Shown here: piece after piece, positions 1 to 9,105 of the stretch
Layout of the letters: each line of letters starts with the position of its first letter
Numbering within the stretch: position 1 is the first letter of the stretch
Source: a virus
Length of the DNA stretch: 27,771 nt
Strand: one strand, 5' to 3'
IMG/VR virus record: IMGVR_UViG_3300008108_000266
Coordinates: 1 to 27,771 of that record
Position numbers and translations under genes: made by a program
The notes under the pieces: generated by a model
What the model was told of the DNA's origin: nothing
Databases searched by the model: none
What the model saw: only the letters and a program-made list of their open reading frames with translations

Positions 1-2140
1 CATCTTCTGAAGCAGTAAACGGAGATTGACCTTCCCTAACAACAAATGGGTTGGTAGTCGAGTTATTAGTGTAAGGGCTGTTAAGCATCTGCCCTAAAAC
101 ACCGTTTTTACTAAGTGCATCCTCTCTAATACCATATTTAATAAAATTACCACTCTTCGTCTCATACCTAGACATCCCAACGCCAATGTCTTTTTCAACA
201 GGCTTCCCGCCTCCTTGGCGAAGAACTTCAATCTGGTAATCGATATCCCCTTTAAGAACCTCTTTCCGTAGACCGTACTCCTGTTTAATTTTTTCAATCT
301 GTTCCCTAGAAGTAGCGTTAAGTATAGCAACCGCCGCTCTGCTCTGCGCCTCAAGAATTGCACGTTGAATATCCTTGGCGTACTTGTCTTCCAACTGAAT
401 GCTTTGCGCTGCTTCGGACAAGGCTGCGGAACGAATCTTGATGCCACGGTCCTTGGCCTGTGCAGCAAGTGCCGCAAATCCTCTTGGCAAACCAGACGCT
501 GCTTGCGCGATTCCGACAGCCAAGGTAGGTGCGTAAGTAGAAGCCAATTTAAAACCAGCGTCAGCTAACAGGAAGAATGCATTGGCGCGCATGTCAGACT
601 TAGTGTCGCCAATAATCTCCCGGTAAGTGGACTCAACCTCACCAAAACGCTTTTTAAGACGTTCGCCATACGTAGGCGCTTCTGTTTTTTTCTCGTCTTT
701 TAGTAGGTCTTTGATAGCCCCGGTAATTTCTTCTCTAGACGGCTGAGTTTTCCCGGCCGTTGTGTCCCCTAAATTGACCAAAGGCACAGGCGGCTTGTCT
801 AGTTTCTTGACGTTACTACGGCCCATCGCATCAAATGGCGTGGACAGATCAACCATTGGCTCGTTCATGGCCACGTTAATGGTGGACAACGACGGAGGCT
901 CTTGACCCGGAGGCGTAGGCGGAGTCAATGGGAATTGCTGAGACCGCTCTTGGTACTCATTAGGTATCTGATTGATCCGATCAGTAGCTGCTGCCAACTG
1001 GTCTGGGGTTATGTTACTGATGTCAGAGGTTCCCAAGAAGCGGGAAAGCGCGTCTCTTGAGGATTCTGTTTCAGAGGCTAGTTTGGCACCAAAAGTTCCT
1101 GCCCCCACTCCTGTAGCGACTGCTGTGCCACGAGGGTTTACGCGCATAGATTCACGGAAAGCTTGTGTGAACGGCATATTGCCAATATCAAGCGTATTAG
1201 CGCGCTCAAACTTTGTACCTGCTCCCGCCGTCGGCATACCGCCCGGGCCAGCAACAATATTTTCTCTACCCTGTACAACTATCCGCCCCCCGTCCGTATT
1301 CCGCAACGGCCCACGCATTGGCGCGACACGGAACCCTTGTGGTTGCAAGGATGGAGGTAATTGAGAATAAATACGATTGATTGTGCCACCTACTTCTTCG
1401 CCAAGACCACTCAGCATCTGACGGCCACGGGTCACGTAAGGAGATAAAGCACTCGCAATACGTGCACCACCCTGCTGTGCTACGTCACGAATACCGCCGC
1501 CAAAGCCCATCGACATGTTGTACTGCTGAAGCAGTTGCATGTCGCGCTCAGTCATTTGCTCCGGAGGCACGTTCCCCGAAGCGAGTTCCAACATCCGATC
1601 CATGTCGAATTGCAACGACTGCTGCGCTTGATCGAAGCGGTTTTCCTGCGAGACATCCATGCCAAACGCCGCGCGGAGCGGGGGCATTCCATCAGGCGTA
1701 GGCGGAGCCTGTTCAGCCCCGCCCTGCGGAAAAGGGGCGGCACCCTCCATGCCCGGAGGCATCATTCCTTGAGGAGGCATTTGCGGAGTCTGCGGTAACG
1801 CACCAATCCCCCCAGCAGGAGGAGGAGGCGGAGCCGCTTGGGCACCCATTTGGCCTTGGAGCATCGCCAGTACTTCCGGCGGGGTTTCCATTGCTGCTTC
1901 TTCGCCAACCATCTGTGCCAATTCAAGATACCGGGCATCAATTGATCTGATATCTCCACGCAGGTTATTCATCAGAATCTCAGGATTTTGAGGCGAACGA
2001 GTCATTGGCGGAGTCTCCTCCGCCATCTCTTCTTCCATCATATCCTCATCTTCTTCGAAGCCAGCCATGATGCCGCTGTTCATCGTCTTTTTTGACACAG
2101 GCGCGGCAAACATTTCGCGCTGGAGAATGGTCTCTTTCAT
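1..2140 (-). CDS. large internal virion/structural protein, 3' truncated
   Basis: An uninterrupted reading frame runs from an ATG at 2140 to the window edge, giving 713 residues with the C-terminus missing. I followed it codon by codon and found no stop. A GGGA-type ribosome site lies just before the ATG, 9 bases after the preceding gene's stop. The N-terminus is acidic and Met-rich (FEEDEDMMEEEMAEE). A helical segment with MNNLRGDIRSIDARYLELAQ follows, then a Pro/Met/Gly-rich linker (about residues 110-160), then Gln-rich and Ala-rich helical stretches and a charged coiled-coil-like region around residues 560-650. I remember similar MNNLRGD...SxDARYxELAQ openings in proteins of aquatic phages next to ejection-type proteins, but this is memory only. 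Its position after two internal-virion-like genes suggests a DNA-ejection or internal core protein. The biochemical role is unknown. Confidence 0.85.
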   Translation of the reverse strand, partial: MKETILQREMFAAPVSKKTMNSGIMAGFEEDEDMMEEEMAEETPPMTRSPQNPEILMNNLRGDIRSIDARYLELAQMVGEEAAMETPPEVLAMLQGQMGAQAAPPPPPAGGIGALPQTPQMPPQGMMPPGMEGAAPFPQGGAEQAPPTPDGMPPLRAAFGMDVSQENRFDQAQQSLQFDMDRMLELASGNVPPEQMTERDMQLLQQYNMSMGFGGGIRDVAQQGGARIASALSPYVTRGRQMLSGLGEEVGGTINRIYSQLPPSLQPQGFRVAPMRGPLRNTDGGRIVVQGRENIVAGPGGMPTAGAGTKFERANTLDIGNMPFTQAFRESMRVNPRGTAVATGVGAGTFGAKLASETESSRDALSRFLGTSDISNITPDQLAAATDRINQIPNEYQERSQQFPLTPPTPPGQEPPSLSTINVAMNEPMVDLSTPFDAMGRSNVKKLDKPPVPLVNLGDTTAGKTQPSREEITGAIKDLLKDEKKTEAPTYGERLKKRFGEVESTYREIIGDTKSDMRANAFFLLADAGFKLASTYAPTLAVGIAQAASGLPRGFAALAAQAKDRGIKIRSAALSEAAQSIQLEDKYAKDIQRAILEAQSRAAVAILNATSREQIEKIKQEYGLRKEVLKGDIDYQIEVLRQGGGKPVEKDIGVGMSRYETKSGNFIKYGIREDALSKNGVLGQMLNSPYTNNSTTNPFVVREGQSPFTASED

Positions 2141-2149
2141 GATTTTCCC

Positions 2150-2995
2150 TTATGCAATGCCTTTGCTAATGGCATTAATACCAGCTGCTGTTCCTGCAAC
2201 CCCGGTAAGAAGGCCGCCTACCTGTTGGACCATACTTGGAGCAGGTACGTTTTGCGTAATAAGTGCGCTCTGCGAGGATGGCAAGCCTTTTTGGATATCC
2301 GAGACAAAACCAAGGTGCTGGTACGGTAGCATGGCTTGCTGGAGGTTGGAGCTGCGCAATGCGTCCATTTCGCGTTGACGCTGTGCTTGTTCCTGCTGGC
2401 CAAGACCATACTGGAAACTGACATCCTGCTGGCCAAGGTTTTGAACCTGTCCGCCTAGCGCGCCAATGCCTTGAGCAATCTGACCTGTGGCAATTGCCGA
2501 TTGCAGTGCACGTTGGGAAGCTTGGTTATAGTTTTGACTCAAAAGGTTAGCCATGGTGGATTGCTGCGTCTCTGCCAAACCTCGGGCAAGATTAGCGCGC
2601 TGAACACCTTCACGGGAGCCACCAAATGCCCCCGCCCGAACAGCTTGGGATTGCATATTTTGTTGTGCAATATCGCCCTGACGTTGGATATTCATCATCG
2701 CCGCATCAATTACATTCTGCTGATACGGAGACATGTATTGTTGAATCGCTTCAGGCGACAACATCTGCTGTGCAGCGTTGTACCCCTGTCCTGCCGCAGT
2801 GGTATACGGCACGTAGGCACCAATTCCCTGCTGGCCACGCGCAATTGCTGCTTGTTGAATCGGGGACATTCCCGCCACGGTAAAAGCGGGAAGTTGAGGC
2901 ATTGGGACGGCTCGAGCCGTCTCCACTAAGCCCATTCGGAGGGCTTCGACCTCCGGGGCTTCTCTAATTATCTGTTCGGTGGTTGTGGTTGCCAT
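2150..2995 (-). CDS. internal virion (ejection-type) protein, Gln/Ala-rich helical
   Basis: This 281-residue protein is dominated by Gln, Ala and Gly. It has a Met/Gln-rich helical centre (LSPEAIQQYMSPYQQNVIDA, about residues 79-98), then an AGAFGGSREGVQRANLARGL stretch and a long amphipathic Gln/Ala region. A weakly hydrophobic glycine-rich tail (GGLLTGVAGTAAGINAISKGI) closes it. This composition is typical of podovirus internal virion or ejection proteins that leave the capsid with the DNA. The site AGAGGATAATC precedes the ATG. The gene follows the 820-residue protein after 2 bases and is followed by the next internal protein after 9 bases, so the three probably work together. No catalytic motif is visible. 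Assignment rests on composition, context and remembered family resemblance. Confidence 0.75.
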   Translation of the reverse strand: MATTTTEQIIREAPEVEALRMGLVETARAVPMPQLPAFTVAGMSPIQQAAIARGQQGIGAYVPYTTAAGQGYNAAQQMLSPEAIQQYMSPYQQNVIDAAMMNIQRQGDIAQQNMQSQAVRAGAFGGSREGVQRANLARGLAETQQSTMANLLSQNYNQASQRALQSAIATGQIAQGIGALGGQVQNLGQQDVSFQYGLGQQEQAQRQREMDALRSSNLQQAMLPYQHLGFVSDIQKGLPSSQSALITQNVPAPSMVQQVGGLLTGVAGTAAGINAISKGIA

Positions 2996-2997
2996 GA

Positions 2998-5460
2998 TTA
3001 TCCTCTCGAAGCATTATTTTCTAGCTTATGCATGAGCGCATACATCTTTCGCGCCCCTTCGCGACGGCTACCGTTGCCCATCCCCCGCACGGCACGTGCG
3101 GTCATGACAAACTCGCCGTCAGAGAGCATGGCGGGGATGGAATCGGAGGTCTCGGTCCCCGGTCCGCTGATCTGACCAGTGCGTCTAGGATAGCCGCCAG
3201 CGCGCAACGTGGCAATGCCCCCTTGATTCAAGTACTGCTCACCATAGGGAGACATAAACGCGCTTGGGGTATATGCCGTTTGTGCCGGTTGCGTATACGG
3301 GGAGTAACTTCCTCCTGTGATATCGGTTACACCATATGACGGCTTATATTGGCCACTGCCGATAACCGTGCCGCGCTCATCGTACCTAACCCCCGGCACA
3401 TTTTGGATGTAGTAGCGGCTTGGATCTTTCGCCATGTATTCTGGAGTAGACATGCGCATCCGATCCTCAAACTCTTGCTGCTCCTGTGTTTTATCGGGGT
3501 CTTCTGGCCCACCAAATCCACCGGCCAAAGCAACCCCTGCAATACCTGCGGCTGCCGTTGGGCCGTAAGTTCGCATAAAGTTGGGGCTTAGAAATTTTTC
3601 TGCTTCGTCAAATGACATTCCATTCTTCTTGGCGAAGTCAAAAATCTGCTCTTTTGACGGCCCGGGCGCAAATATGTCTTCTAGACCCTCCATCATAGTT
3701 CCCGGAGTAACGGCCTTTTTCATGGACGGGATTAAATCAGGGCCTCCCTTTTTATATGGGGTAACTGGTACATTGCCAATCCCACCGTCAGGAACTGGAA
3801 CGGCAGGGGAAGCAGCAGCGGCAGGACTAACTCCTCCAGCCGTCACATCCGCCATAGGTAGGGTTCCGCTGCTTTCCCCACTGATAACCTCATATTTTGC
3901 GGCATCCGCAGGAGACATCGCCGCGCGCTGTCGTGCTGCAATATCTGTGGCTGGGGTTGTTATGTCTGGGGGAGGAAGTACTCCAGATATATCAGGAGTA
4001 CCTGCTCTTCCGTATGCAGAAGATCCGGGGTCTAGATCATACGTAAAATTCCCTTGGGAACCGATGTTTGCAGGAGTGCCATCGATCATATATCCCGGGG
4101 TTAGTTCAAGCCCTGTGTTCATTGGAACGGCGGCCGTACCATCTGAGGCCCCTGCCGCCTGTGCAAGTACGCGCTGTGTGCCGGTGCCAATAGTGTCCGC
4201 TAAACTAGGCTGCTGTGCCGCCGCTACTTGATCAATGTTCATAGCAGCGGCATCTACATTAGCAATATTTTGAACCCTTGGAGTCTCAAGTTCTAGGGTG
4301 TCAAGTTTTGGAGCGGCTGCTGCACCTTTTTGTAGTTGAACCTCAGTAGCGTTAGCTACTGAATTAGTCGCCGCTTGGTCTACTTGTGCTTTTGTCCCGC
4401 CACTAGCGTATGTACCGGCTGCTGTTATTGCAGCATCTCTAAGGCCGTTTTTAGCCGCCTCGGTTAGGTCTTGACCTTGCAGCAATCCTGCCCCTGTGCC
4501 TACTATTTGCGCAGTAATTGCAGAATTAACTACAGCGTTGTTCATAAAAGCCGGAGTGTATTTGCTCACGGTGTTATAGATAGGGCTGCCCGGGCTAGAG
4601 AAGTATGCGGTTGCCCCTGCAAGTGCTGCTGACTTTGCTATGTCTTTAAGATCTCCTCCCCTAAATGCTGTGGTAGCTCCAGAGGCTATTGACGCAGCCC
4701 CAACAGGACCAACGAAAGGGGTAAGAAATATAGTAATGCCAATTTGAGTAATGATGCCGCCAACGTCACTTCTTATAAAGTCCCGCGCATCACTGACAAA
4801 ATCATCAACAACCTCTTTGGCCTTTTCTAGGCCAACTGCTTTGCCTAATTTTTTCCACTTCTTAGAGCCATATTCATGAAGGCCCGTTCTTGGGTTAATC
4901 GTACCCGCACCGCCCAATGCCTTTAGAAGTTGTGCCTCTTGTGGATTAATGTGCGCCAACATAGTGTCGCCACGACGACCTTGGCTGGCCACTAATCTAG
5001 CCGCTTCTGCAATACCCCCCATGGCAAACTTTTGGGGGGCTATTGCTCCAATCCCCTCACCTATGTCTTCTTTGCCTTCTTTTGCACGAAGTGCATCCAC
5101 CAATAGGAAGTACATAGCAGACAAAAACGGCTCATCGTACTCAGGAGGCAAAATATCAAGTAATACAGGGGCTTCTTTTCTTACTTCTTCAAGAAACGCT
5201 GGGTAATCATCCTTCCGGTTTAATGCCTCTTCAAAACCATCAACGAGAGCCTCAAGAATATCAGTAGGAAGTTGACGTGCTTTTTCCCGGAAACCGGCTA
5301 AACGATCTTCCAGTTCTGCCGACACATCAGGGCGAGCTTCATTAAGCGCTTGTCTGCTAATGTCATACGCCTCATTTCGAGAAATCTGAATGGAGGACGG
5401 CGGTTCACCGGCCTCGGCAGGTTGCCCTAGTGCCATGATTCCTTCAGGGGATGTAGCCAT
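2998..5460 (-). CDS. large internal virion protein with GG-motif and DGEFVMTARAV C-terminus
   Basis: The protein has 820 residues and follows GAGGGCACATC-ATG. The first 140 residues are acidic and helical. A conserved-looking segment (KFAMGGIAEAARLVASQGRR, about residues 143-162) runs into RGDTMLAHINPQEAQLLKAL and a Gly-rich loop. Next comes a hydrophobic membrane-like region with GGIITQIGITIFLTPFVGPV, then long Ala/Thr/Pro-rich low-complexity sequence. The C-terminus carries SDSIPAMLSDGEFVMTARAV and a basic tail. The DSIPAxLSDGEFVMTAxAV signature is, as I recall, common in tape-measure-like and internal virion proteins of environmental phages. Its size and place beside two further internal-type proteins suggest a role in DNA ejection or a trans-envelope channel. 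No lytic transglycosylase motif was recognised. Function is inferred, not shown. Confidence 0.75.
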   Translation of the reverse strand: MATSPEGIMALGQPAEAGEPPSSIQISRNEAYDISRQALNEARPDVSAELEDRLAGFREKARQLPTDILEALVDGFEEALNRKDDYPAFLEEVRKEAPVLLDILPPEYDEPFLSAMYFLLVDALRAKEGKEDIGEGIGAIAPQKFAMGGIAEAARLVASQGRRGDTMLAHINPQEAQLLKALGGAGTINPRTGLHEYGSKKWKKLGKAVGLEKAKEVVDDFVSDARDFIRSDVGGIITQIGITIFLTPFVGPVGAASIASGATTAFRGGDLKDIAKSAALAGATAYFSSPGSPIYNTVSKYTPAFMNNAVVNSAITAQIVGTGAGLLQGQDLTEAAKNGLRDAAITAAGTYASGGTKAQVDQAATNSVANATEVQLQKGAAAAPKLDTLELETPRVQNIANVDAAAMNIDQVAAAQQPSLADTIGTGTQRVLAQAAGASDGTAAVPMNTGLELTPGYMIDGTPANIGSQGNFTYDLDPGSSAYGRAGTPDISGVLPPPDITTPATDIAARQRAAMSPADAAKYEVISGESSGTLPMADVTAGGVSPAAAASPAVPVPDGGIGNVPVTPYKKGGPDLIPSMKKAVTPGTMMEGLEDIFAPGPSKEQIFDFAKKNGMSFDEAEKFLSPNFMRTYGPTAAAGIAGVALAGGFGGPEDPDKTQEQQEFEDRMRMSTPEYMAKDPSRYYIQNVPGVRYDERGTVIGSGQYKPSYGVTDITGGSYSPYTQPAQTAYTPSAFMSPYGEQYLNQGGIATLRAGGYPRRTGQISGPGTETSDSIPAMLSDGEFVMTARAVRGMGNGSRREGARKMYALMHKLENNASRG

Positions 5461-5499
5461 GATGTGCCCTCGATCAAAATTGCCTAAATTATGGCGTAT

Positions 5500-6894
5500 T
5501 TATTGGGTTAAATCATAAAAAGAAAGACTTCCAACCCCGCTTCCTGAGGTGGCCCCATCCACGGTACGAACCGCCACCGTGTAGATGTCGCTTGTCCCAC
5601 CAATGGTCGCGCCAAGCTGTAAATCCCAGTTGTATCCGGTAGGTGTAGAGGTAGCACTCGTGCCGCCACTACCTGTTGATGTAACGTAGTCGGTTTGCAC
5701 AATACTGCCCACCGCTGATATTGCCGTTGCTGCAACATCAAAATCCACATTGGTATCTGTCGGGACGGTAGCCGCCCAAGTTGCCCCCGTTAATGTCGGA
5801 TTCTTCAGCAGCGCCACCTCGTAGTTCTGGCTGGTCAACGGCAGAAACTGTACTCTATTTGGCAACACAACCGATCCTGTACGTCCAGAAGCCAACCGTA
5901 TAGAAACAACAGGGAAAAAAGTAGCGGCGGTTGTTATTCCGGTAAGTACTGTGGTGCGTCGCGCTACGTGGTCAATAGATGTTTGTCCGTAACCACCTTC
6001 AGAAACCACAGTCGAACAAATTTGTTTGAGGGCCGCGCTGCCCGTAAAAGTATTACTTGTAGTAATTTGATACCTGACAGGCAATATAGCCGTGGTCATG
6101 TAAACCTTGTCTATATCGTTGGCATTATTGAATGTATGGCAAATAATGTACTGCCCGTTGATAATGAATCCGCAACGTACCGAGCCAACGCCTAGCCACT
6201 CAAAATCCATCCAAAGGATTTGGGCTTTCGTTAAATCTAGGGTCAAGCCCGAGGGGCCTGTGCCGTCTAATTTGTCCCCGTTCCACAAAGATTGAGGAAC
6301 ATCTCTAGCGTCACTTGGCGATCCTGACGTGCTCGTGCGAAGAACAAATTGAGGTTCGGATAAATTCTCTTTTTGTAAGAAAACACCGTTCCCAGCATTA
6401 AAGTAACCCACACGTGAAGTAACTTCAGCCGTAGGCTGCATGACAAAGGTAGCAAGTACCAAAAGCCCTTTCCCGGGCTGATATGGCATACATCGAGCAG
6501 ATTGTCTGATAACAGTCTGAGAAGGACCATTTACCGTCATACTGACGGAGCATTCATCTGCTACATAAGTTGACGTAGGGACCCCAGAACCCGTCCCTTG
6601 TTCATCAAACTGATTGTCTTTGGCAAATCTATTTTGGCTGTCGAACAAAGTGTAAGGTTCCGATACCCGCAACCTTCCGAAAGCGTCGGCCCCAACACCG
6701 GCCCCGTAGACACCAATCGTCGCAGTAGTAGCCATAAATTGAGCGATAAAGTTATCCAGCGTATTGAAATACTGCCGGAGGATGTTGTTTAAAGCATCTT
6801 GGTAGACACTGTCATACAAAGGCGGCGCATACGGTAAAGCAGGGGCCTTGGTCCTCGGTAAAGGAACAGCGTCTGTAGTTACAATGCTACCCAT
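5500..6894 (-). CDS. phage structural protein, probable tail/appendage component
   Basis: This 464-residue protein starts at an ATG that shares one base with the stop of the tail-hub gene (TAATG), so translation is probably coupled. The N-terminus is Pro-rich with a helical stretch, followed by a conserved-looking segment GRLRVSEPYTLFDSQNRFAK (about residues 73-92). The rest is beta-rich with many Thr, Ser and Gly, including aromatic segments such as ILWMDFEWLGVGSVRCGFII. That pattern suggests a carbohydrate-binding or lectin-like jelly-roll fold. I recall the RLRVSxPxTLFDSQxRF segment from structural proteins of marine and freshwater phages. Placement directly after the hub suggests a distal tail or host-contact protein. 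No enzymatic residues were recognised. Confidence 0.75.
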   Translation of the reverse strand: MGSIVTTDAVPLPRTKAPALPYAPPLYDSVYQDALNNILRQYFNTLDNFIAQFMATTATIGVYGAGVGADAFGRLRVSEPYTLFDSQNRFAKDNQFDEQGTGSGVPTSTYVADECSVSMTVNGPSQTVIRQSARCMPYQPGKGLLVLATFVMQPTAEVTSRVGYFNAGNGVFLQKENLSEPQFVLRTSTSGSPSDARDVPQSLWNGDKLDGTGPSGLTLDLTKAQILWMDFEWLGVGSVRCGFIINGQYIICHTFNNANDIDKVYMTTAILPVRYQITTSNTFTGSAALKQICSTVVSEGGYGQTSIDHVARRTTVLTGITTAATFFPVVSIRLASGRTGSVVLPNRVQFLPLTSQNYEVALLKNPTLTGATWAATVPTDTNVDFDVAATAISAVGSIVQTDYVTSTGSGGTSATSTPTGYNWDLQLGATIGGTSDIYTVAVRTVDGATSGSGVGSLSFYDLTQ

Positions 6895-9092
6895 TAGCGT
6901 CTACCATCCGCACGAATATCAATCTTAGGAACCCCTAGCTGCCATTGTGTACCGCGAGTAGTGGATTCCACCCTAAAGGCCATTTGCCTTCCTCTTACCC
7001 GGGTATACAAAATCTGCCCAAACTGCTGGACGTTGTATGTTTGCTGCCCCGCATAAGACTGCGCAGACGACAATTTAGGAGCTTGTGTAGAGCCGTAGTT
7101 TGATCCCGGATTTTCTCTTGGCCGAACTTTAAACACCACGGAAGGATTAGCCGAAGTTAAACCTGAGGTGTTTGACCCATCAAATGTAATGTCCGGAATA
7201 ATCTGGGACACAAACCCATAACTATGACCATCCCCAATATCAAAATCGGAAGACTGAATGTAAGAATTAATTGGAGCCGGTGGATTAGTAGACCCATCGT
7301 CTACACCTACTTCATGACTGATCAAAAGACCCGTTGGCGTGGTAGCAATTGGGTACGGCCGCAAAGAAGTATCTAGCCATGCTGTTCGGCTCAACGTGCC
7401 GTAATACCAAACCTTTTCCCCATAGTTGTATATGACGTAACGATCTATGACCGTAGAATCTTTAGAGCAATAAAACCACCAAATTTCGGTATACCCTTCG
7501 TTCGTCCCCGCAAAAACTTGCGCAAACTGATCCCGATTAATGTTTTCGTAGACATAAGTTCTGACCGAACAGGGTAGAGTATTTACCCTACCATCGTAAA
7601 CATAGAACTTATCAATGCCCATCCAAAACACAGCGCCAGTAGCCGCTACCATGGAGTTTTGTGAGGCCATGGAGATATTATCGGAGAGGAGGTTAAAGCT
7701 CCACACCAAGGGGAAACCAATGTACTGCATTGCGTACAAGGCGCTGTCTGTCCAAACTAGAACTTCTAAACGAGATTGAAGCGCACCAATGATGGAGGAC
7801 CCACGAGACAAACGGAAACTACCCGCTTGGTTAGTTTCAGTATCCGTCCAATCATAGTAATCTTCCTGATCCGACCAACGGATCAGCATTGGGTCTAGTT
7901 CAGTGCTGTTGTATGCCCCATAGCCATTGCAGCCAAAACAAATCGTGATTCGTGTGGCATCCGACACGAGCACCTGATTTATTTTGCTAGGAACATCGGG
8001 GCCTTGAATAAGAAATCCGCGAGTGCTCCAAGCAGGGGATGCTCCGCTAAGGGGTTGCCATCTGTAAAGCCCTCCGCCTCTCGGAGAAAATAAAAGGTCT
8101 TCCCCGTAGTTGGACTGCGACCAAATACGCAATTGTTGAAGAGGAGCGGAAGAGCCAGAGTAAGGTTCTCCCCAACCGGGGAAGTTTGTGGCTTGATAAA
8201 CAAGCGTCCCGCCTGTATGCGAAACCGCTGTTGTTCCGTCCTGCCCTCGCAAGCCGCCGCTAAATTGATTACCAGCGATAGACGTATAGGTTATATATTC
8301 GCTATCAATCAAAATTGCGCCCGTGCCTGTAAACGCAGAACTATTTACAACAGGGATAGTAGTGACGGAATTGTCAATATTTCCGCCGGGGGCAGCAGGA
8401 AGTGCAGTAGCTACGCCGCCGGGGATAAATCCTCCCCACGGAGAAACGCCCCATCCTGTGCCAACAGTGTTTGTATCTGCACCCACACCTATTTGATAGG
8501 CTGAATCGGTAGCAGACCCGCCGTTTCCGCTATCAGAAGCATTTGCAACGACAGGGGCTCCACCGTTATTAGTAGCAATGTTGCCGGTTACCGCTGCACG
8601 AGCGGATATAGTGTACTGCGTACCACTGATGACTGTTTGTATTTGATACTCTTGATTAAGCACGGCAGCAGTGATATTGCCGCCAAGACTTACTGCATTA
8701 CTGAACGTGACAAAATCACCAACTTGAATAGCGTTGGCTAATGTGTCTGTAACCGTAATAGTTGATGATCCATTAGTCGCAGCAAAAGTGGTGGTGTTGA
8801 GGTTTGTCTCACGGATCGGGGTTATGTCGTAATACTCAGCACCATTCTCCAAGTAAAACTTCAAACTGGTGCCTAGCCCAACAATGTTAAACCCTTTAAG
8901 AGTTACCCAATTCCAAAGAGAGCGGCAAGTCCCTAAAAACGTAGTGTACGTATCCGCTGACCACCCACCAATTTTTTGCGGCATACCGGCACGAAACCGG
9001 ATTTTGTCACCGTCATACCACCCACCTTCGTTAGTAAGGGTAGTAACTTCCCTTACTATCCCCGGCCTAAATTGAAGTTTTTGAAATGGCAT
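6894..9092 (-). CDS. tail hub / tubular protein B-like (P22 gp10, T7 gp12 type)
   Basis: The protein has 732 residues and follows GAGGATTTTT-ATG. The N-terminus (FRPGIVREVTTLTNEGGWYD, then DKIRFRAGMPQKIGGW) is the usual opening of podovirus tail hub proteins. The C-terminal half has regular beta-propeller-like segments, for example MLIRWSDQEDYYDWTDTETN, a bulky VLVWTDSALYAMQYIG and EIWWFYCSKDS. P22 gp10 and T7 gp12 form a hexameric hub at the distal tail. Two beta segments look like insertions: residues about 105-170 with NGSSTITVTDTLANAIQVGD, and residues about 238-300 with GAILIDSEYITYTSIAGNQF. The second closely resembles a segment of the fibre at 11121-12365. Family assignment rests on remembered motifs and gene order and is fairly secure. 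Confidence 0.85.
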   Translation of the reverse strand: MPFQKLQFRPGIVREVTTLTNEGGWYDGDKIRFRAGMPQKIGGWSADTYTTFLGTCRSLWNWVTLKGFNIVGLGTSLKFYLENGAEYYDITPIRETNLNTTTFAATNGSSTITVTDTLANAIQVGDFVTFSNAVSLGGNITAAVLNQEYQIQTVISGTQYTISARAAVTGNIATNNGGAPVVANASDSGNGGSATDSAYQIGVGADTNTVGTGWGVSPWGGFIPGGVATALPAAPGGNIDNSVTTIPVVNSSAFTGTGAILIDSEYITYTSIAGNQFSGGLRGQDGTTAVSHTGGTLVYQATNFPGWGEPYSGSSAPLQQLRIWSQSNYGEDLLFSPRGGGLYRWQPLSGASPAWSTRGFLIQGPDVPSKINQVLVSDATRITICFGCNGYGAYNSTELDPMLIRWSDQEDYYDWTDTETNQAGSFRLSRGSSIIGALQSRLEVLVWTDSALYAMQYIGFPLVWSFNLLSDNISMASQNSMVAATGAVFWMGIDKFYVYDGRVNTLPCSVRTYVYENINRDQFAQVFAGTNEGYTEIWWFYCSKDSTVIDRYVIYNYGEKVWYYGTLSRTAWLDTSLRPYPIATTPTGLLISHEVGVDDGSTNPPAPINSYIQSSDFDIGDGHSYGFVSQIIPDITFDGSNTSGLTSANPSVVFKVRPRENPGSNYGSTQAPKLSSAQSYAGQQTYNVQQFGQILYTRVRGRQMAFRVESTTRGTQWQLGVPKIDIRADGRR

Positions 9093-9105
9093 AAAAATCC
9101 TCGTT

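Noticed and set aside
972-1798. Several plus-strand and other-frame open frames
   Set aside because: They are shadows of the long minus-strand frame at 1-2140, which is open throughout and has a proper start.
3581-4231. Plus-strand open frame of 216 codons
   Set aside because: It is antisense to the low-complexity Ala/Pro/Thr part of the 820-residue protein and reads as Pro/Ala/Ser-rich shadow sequence.
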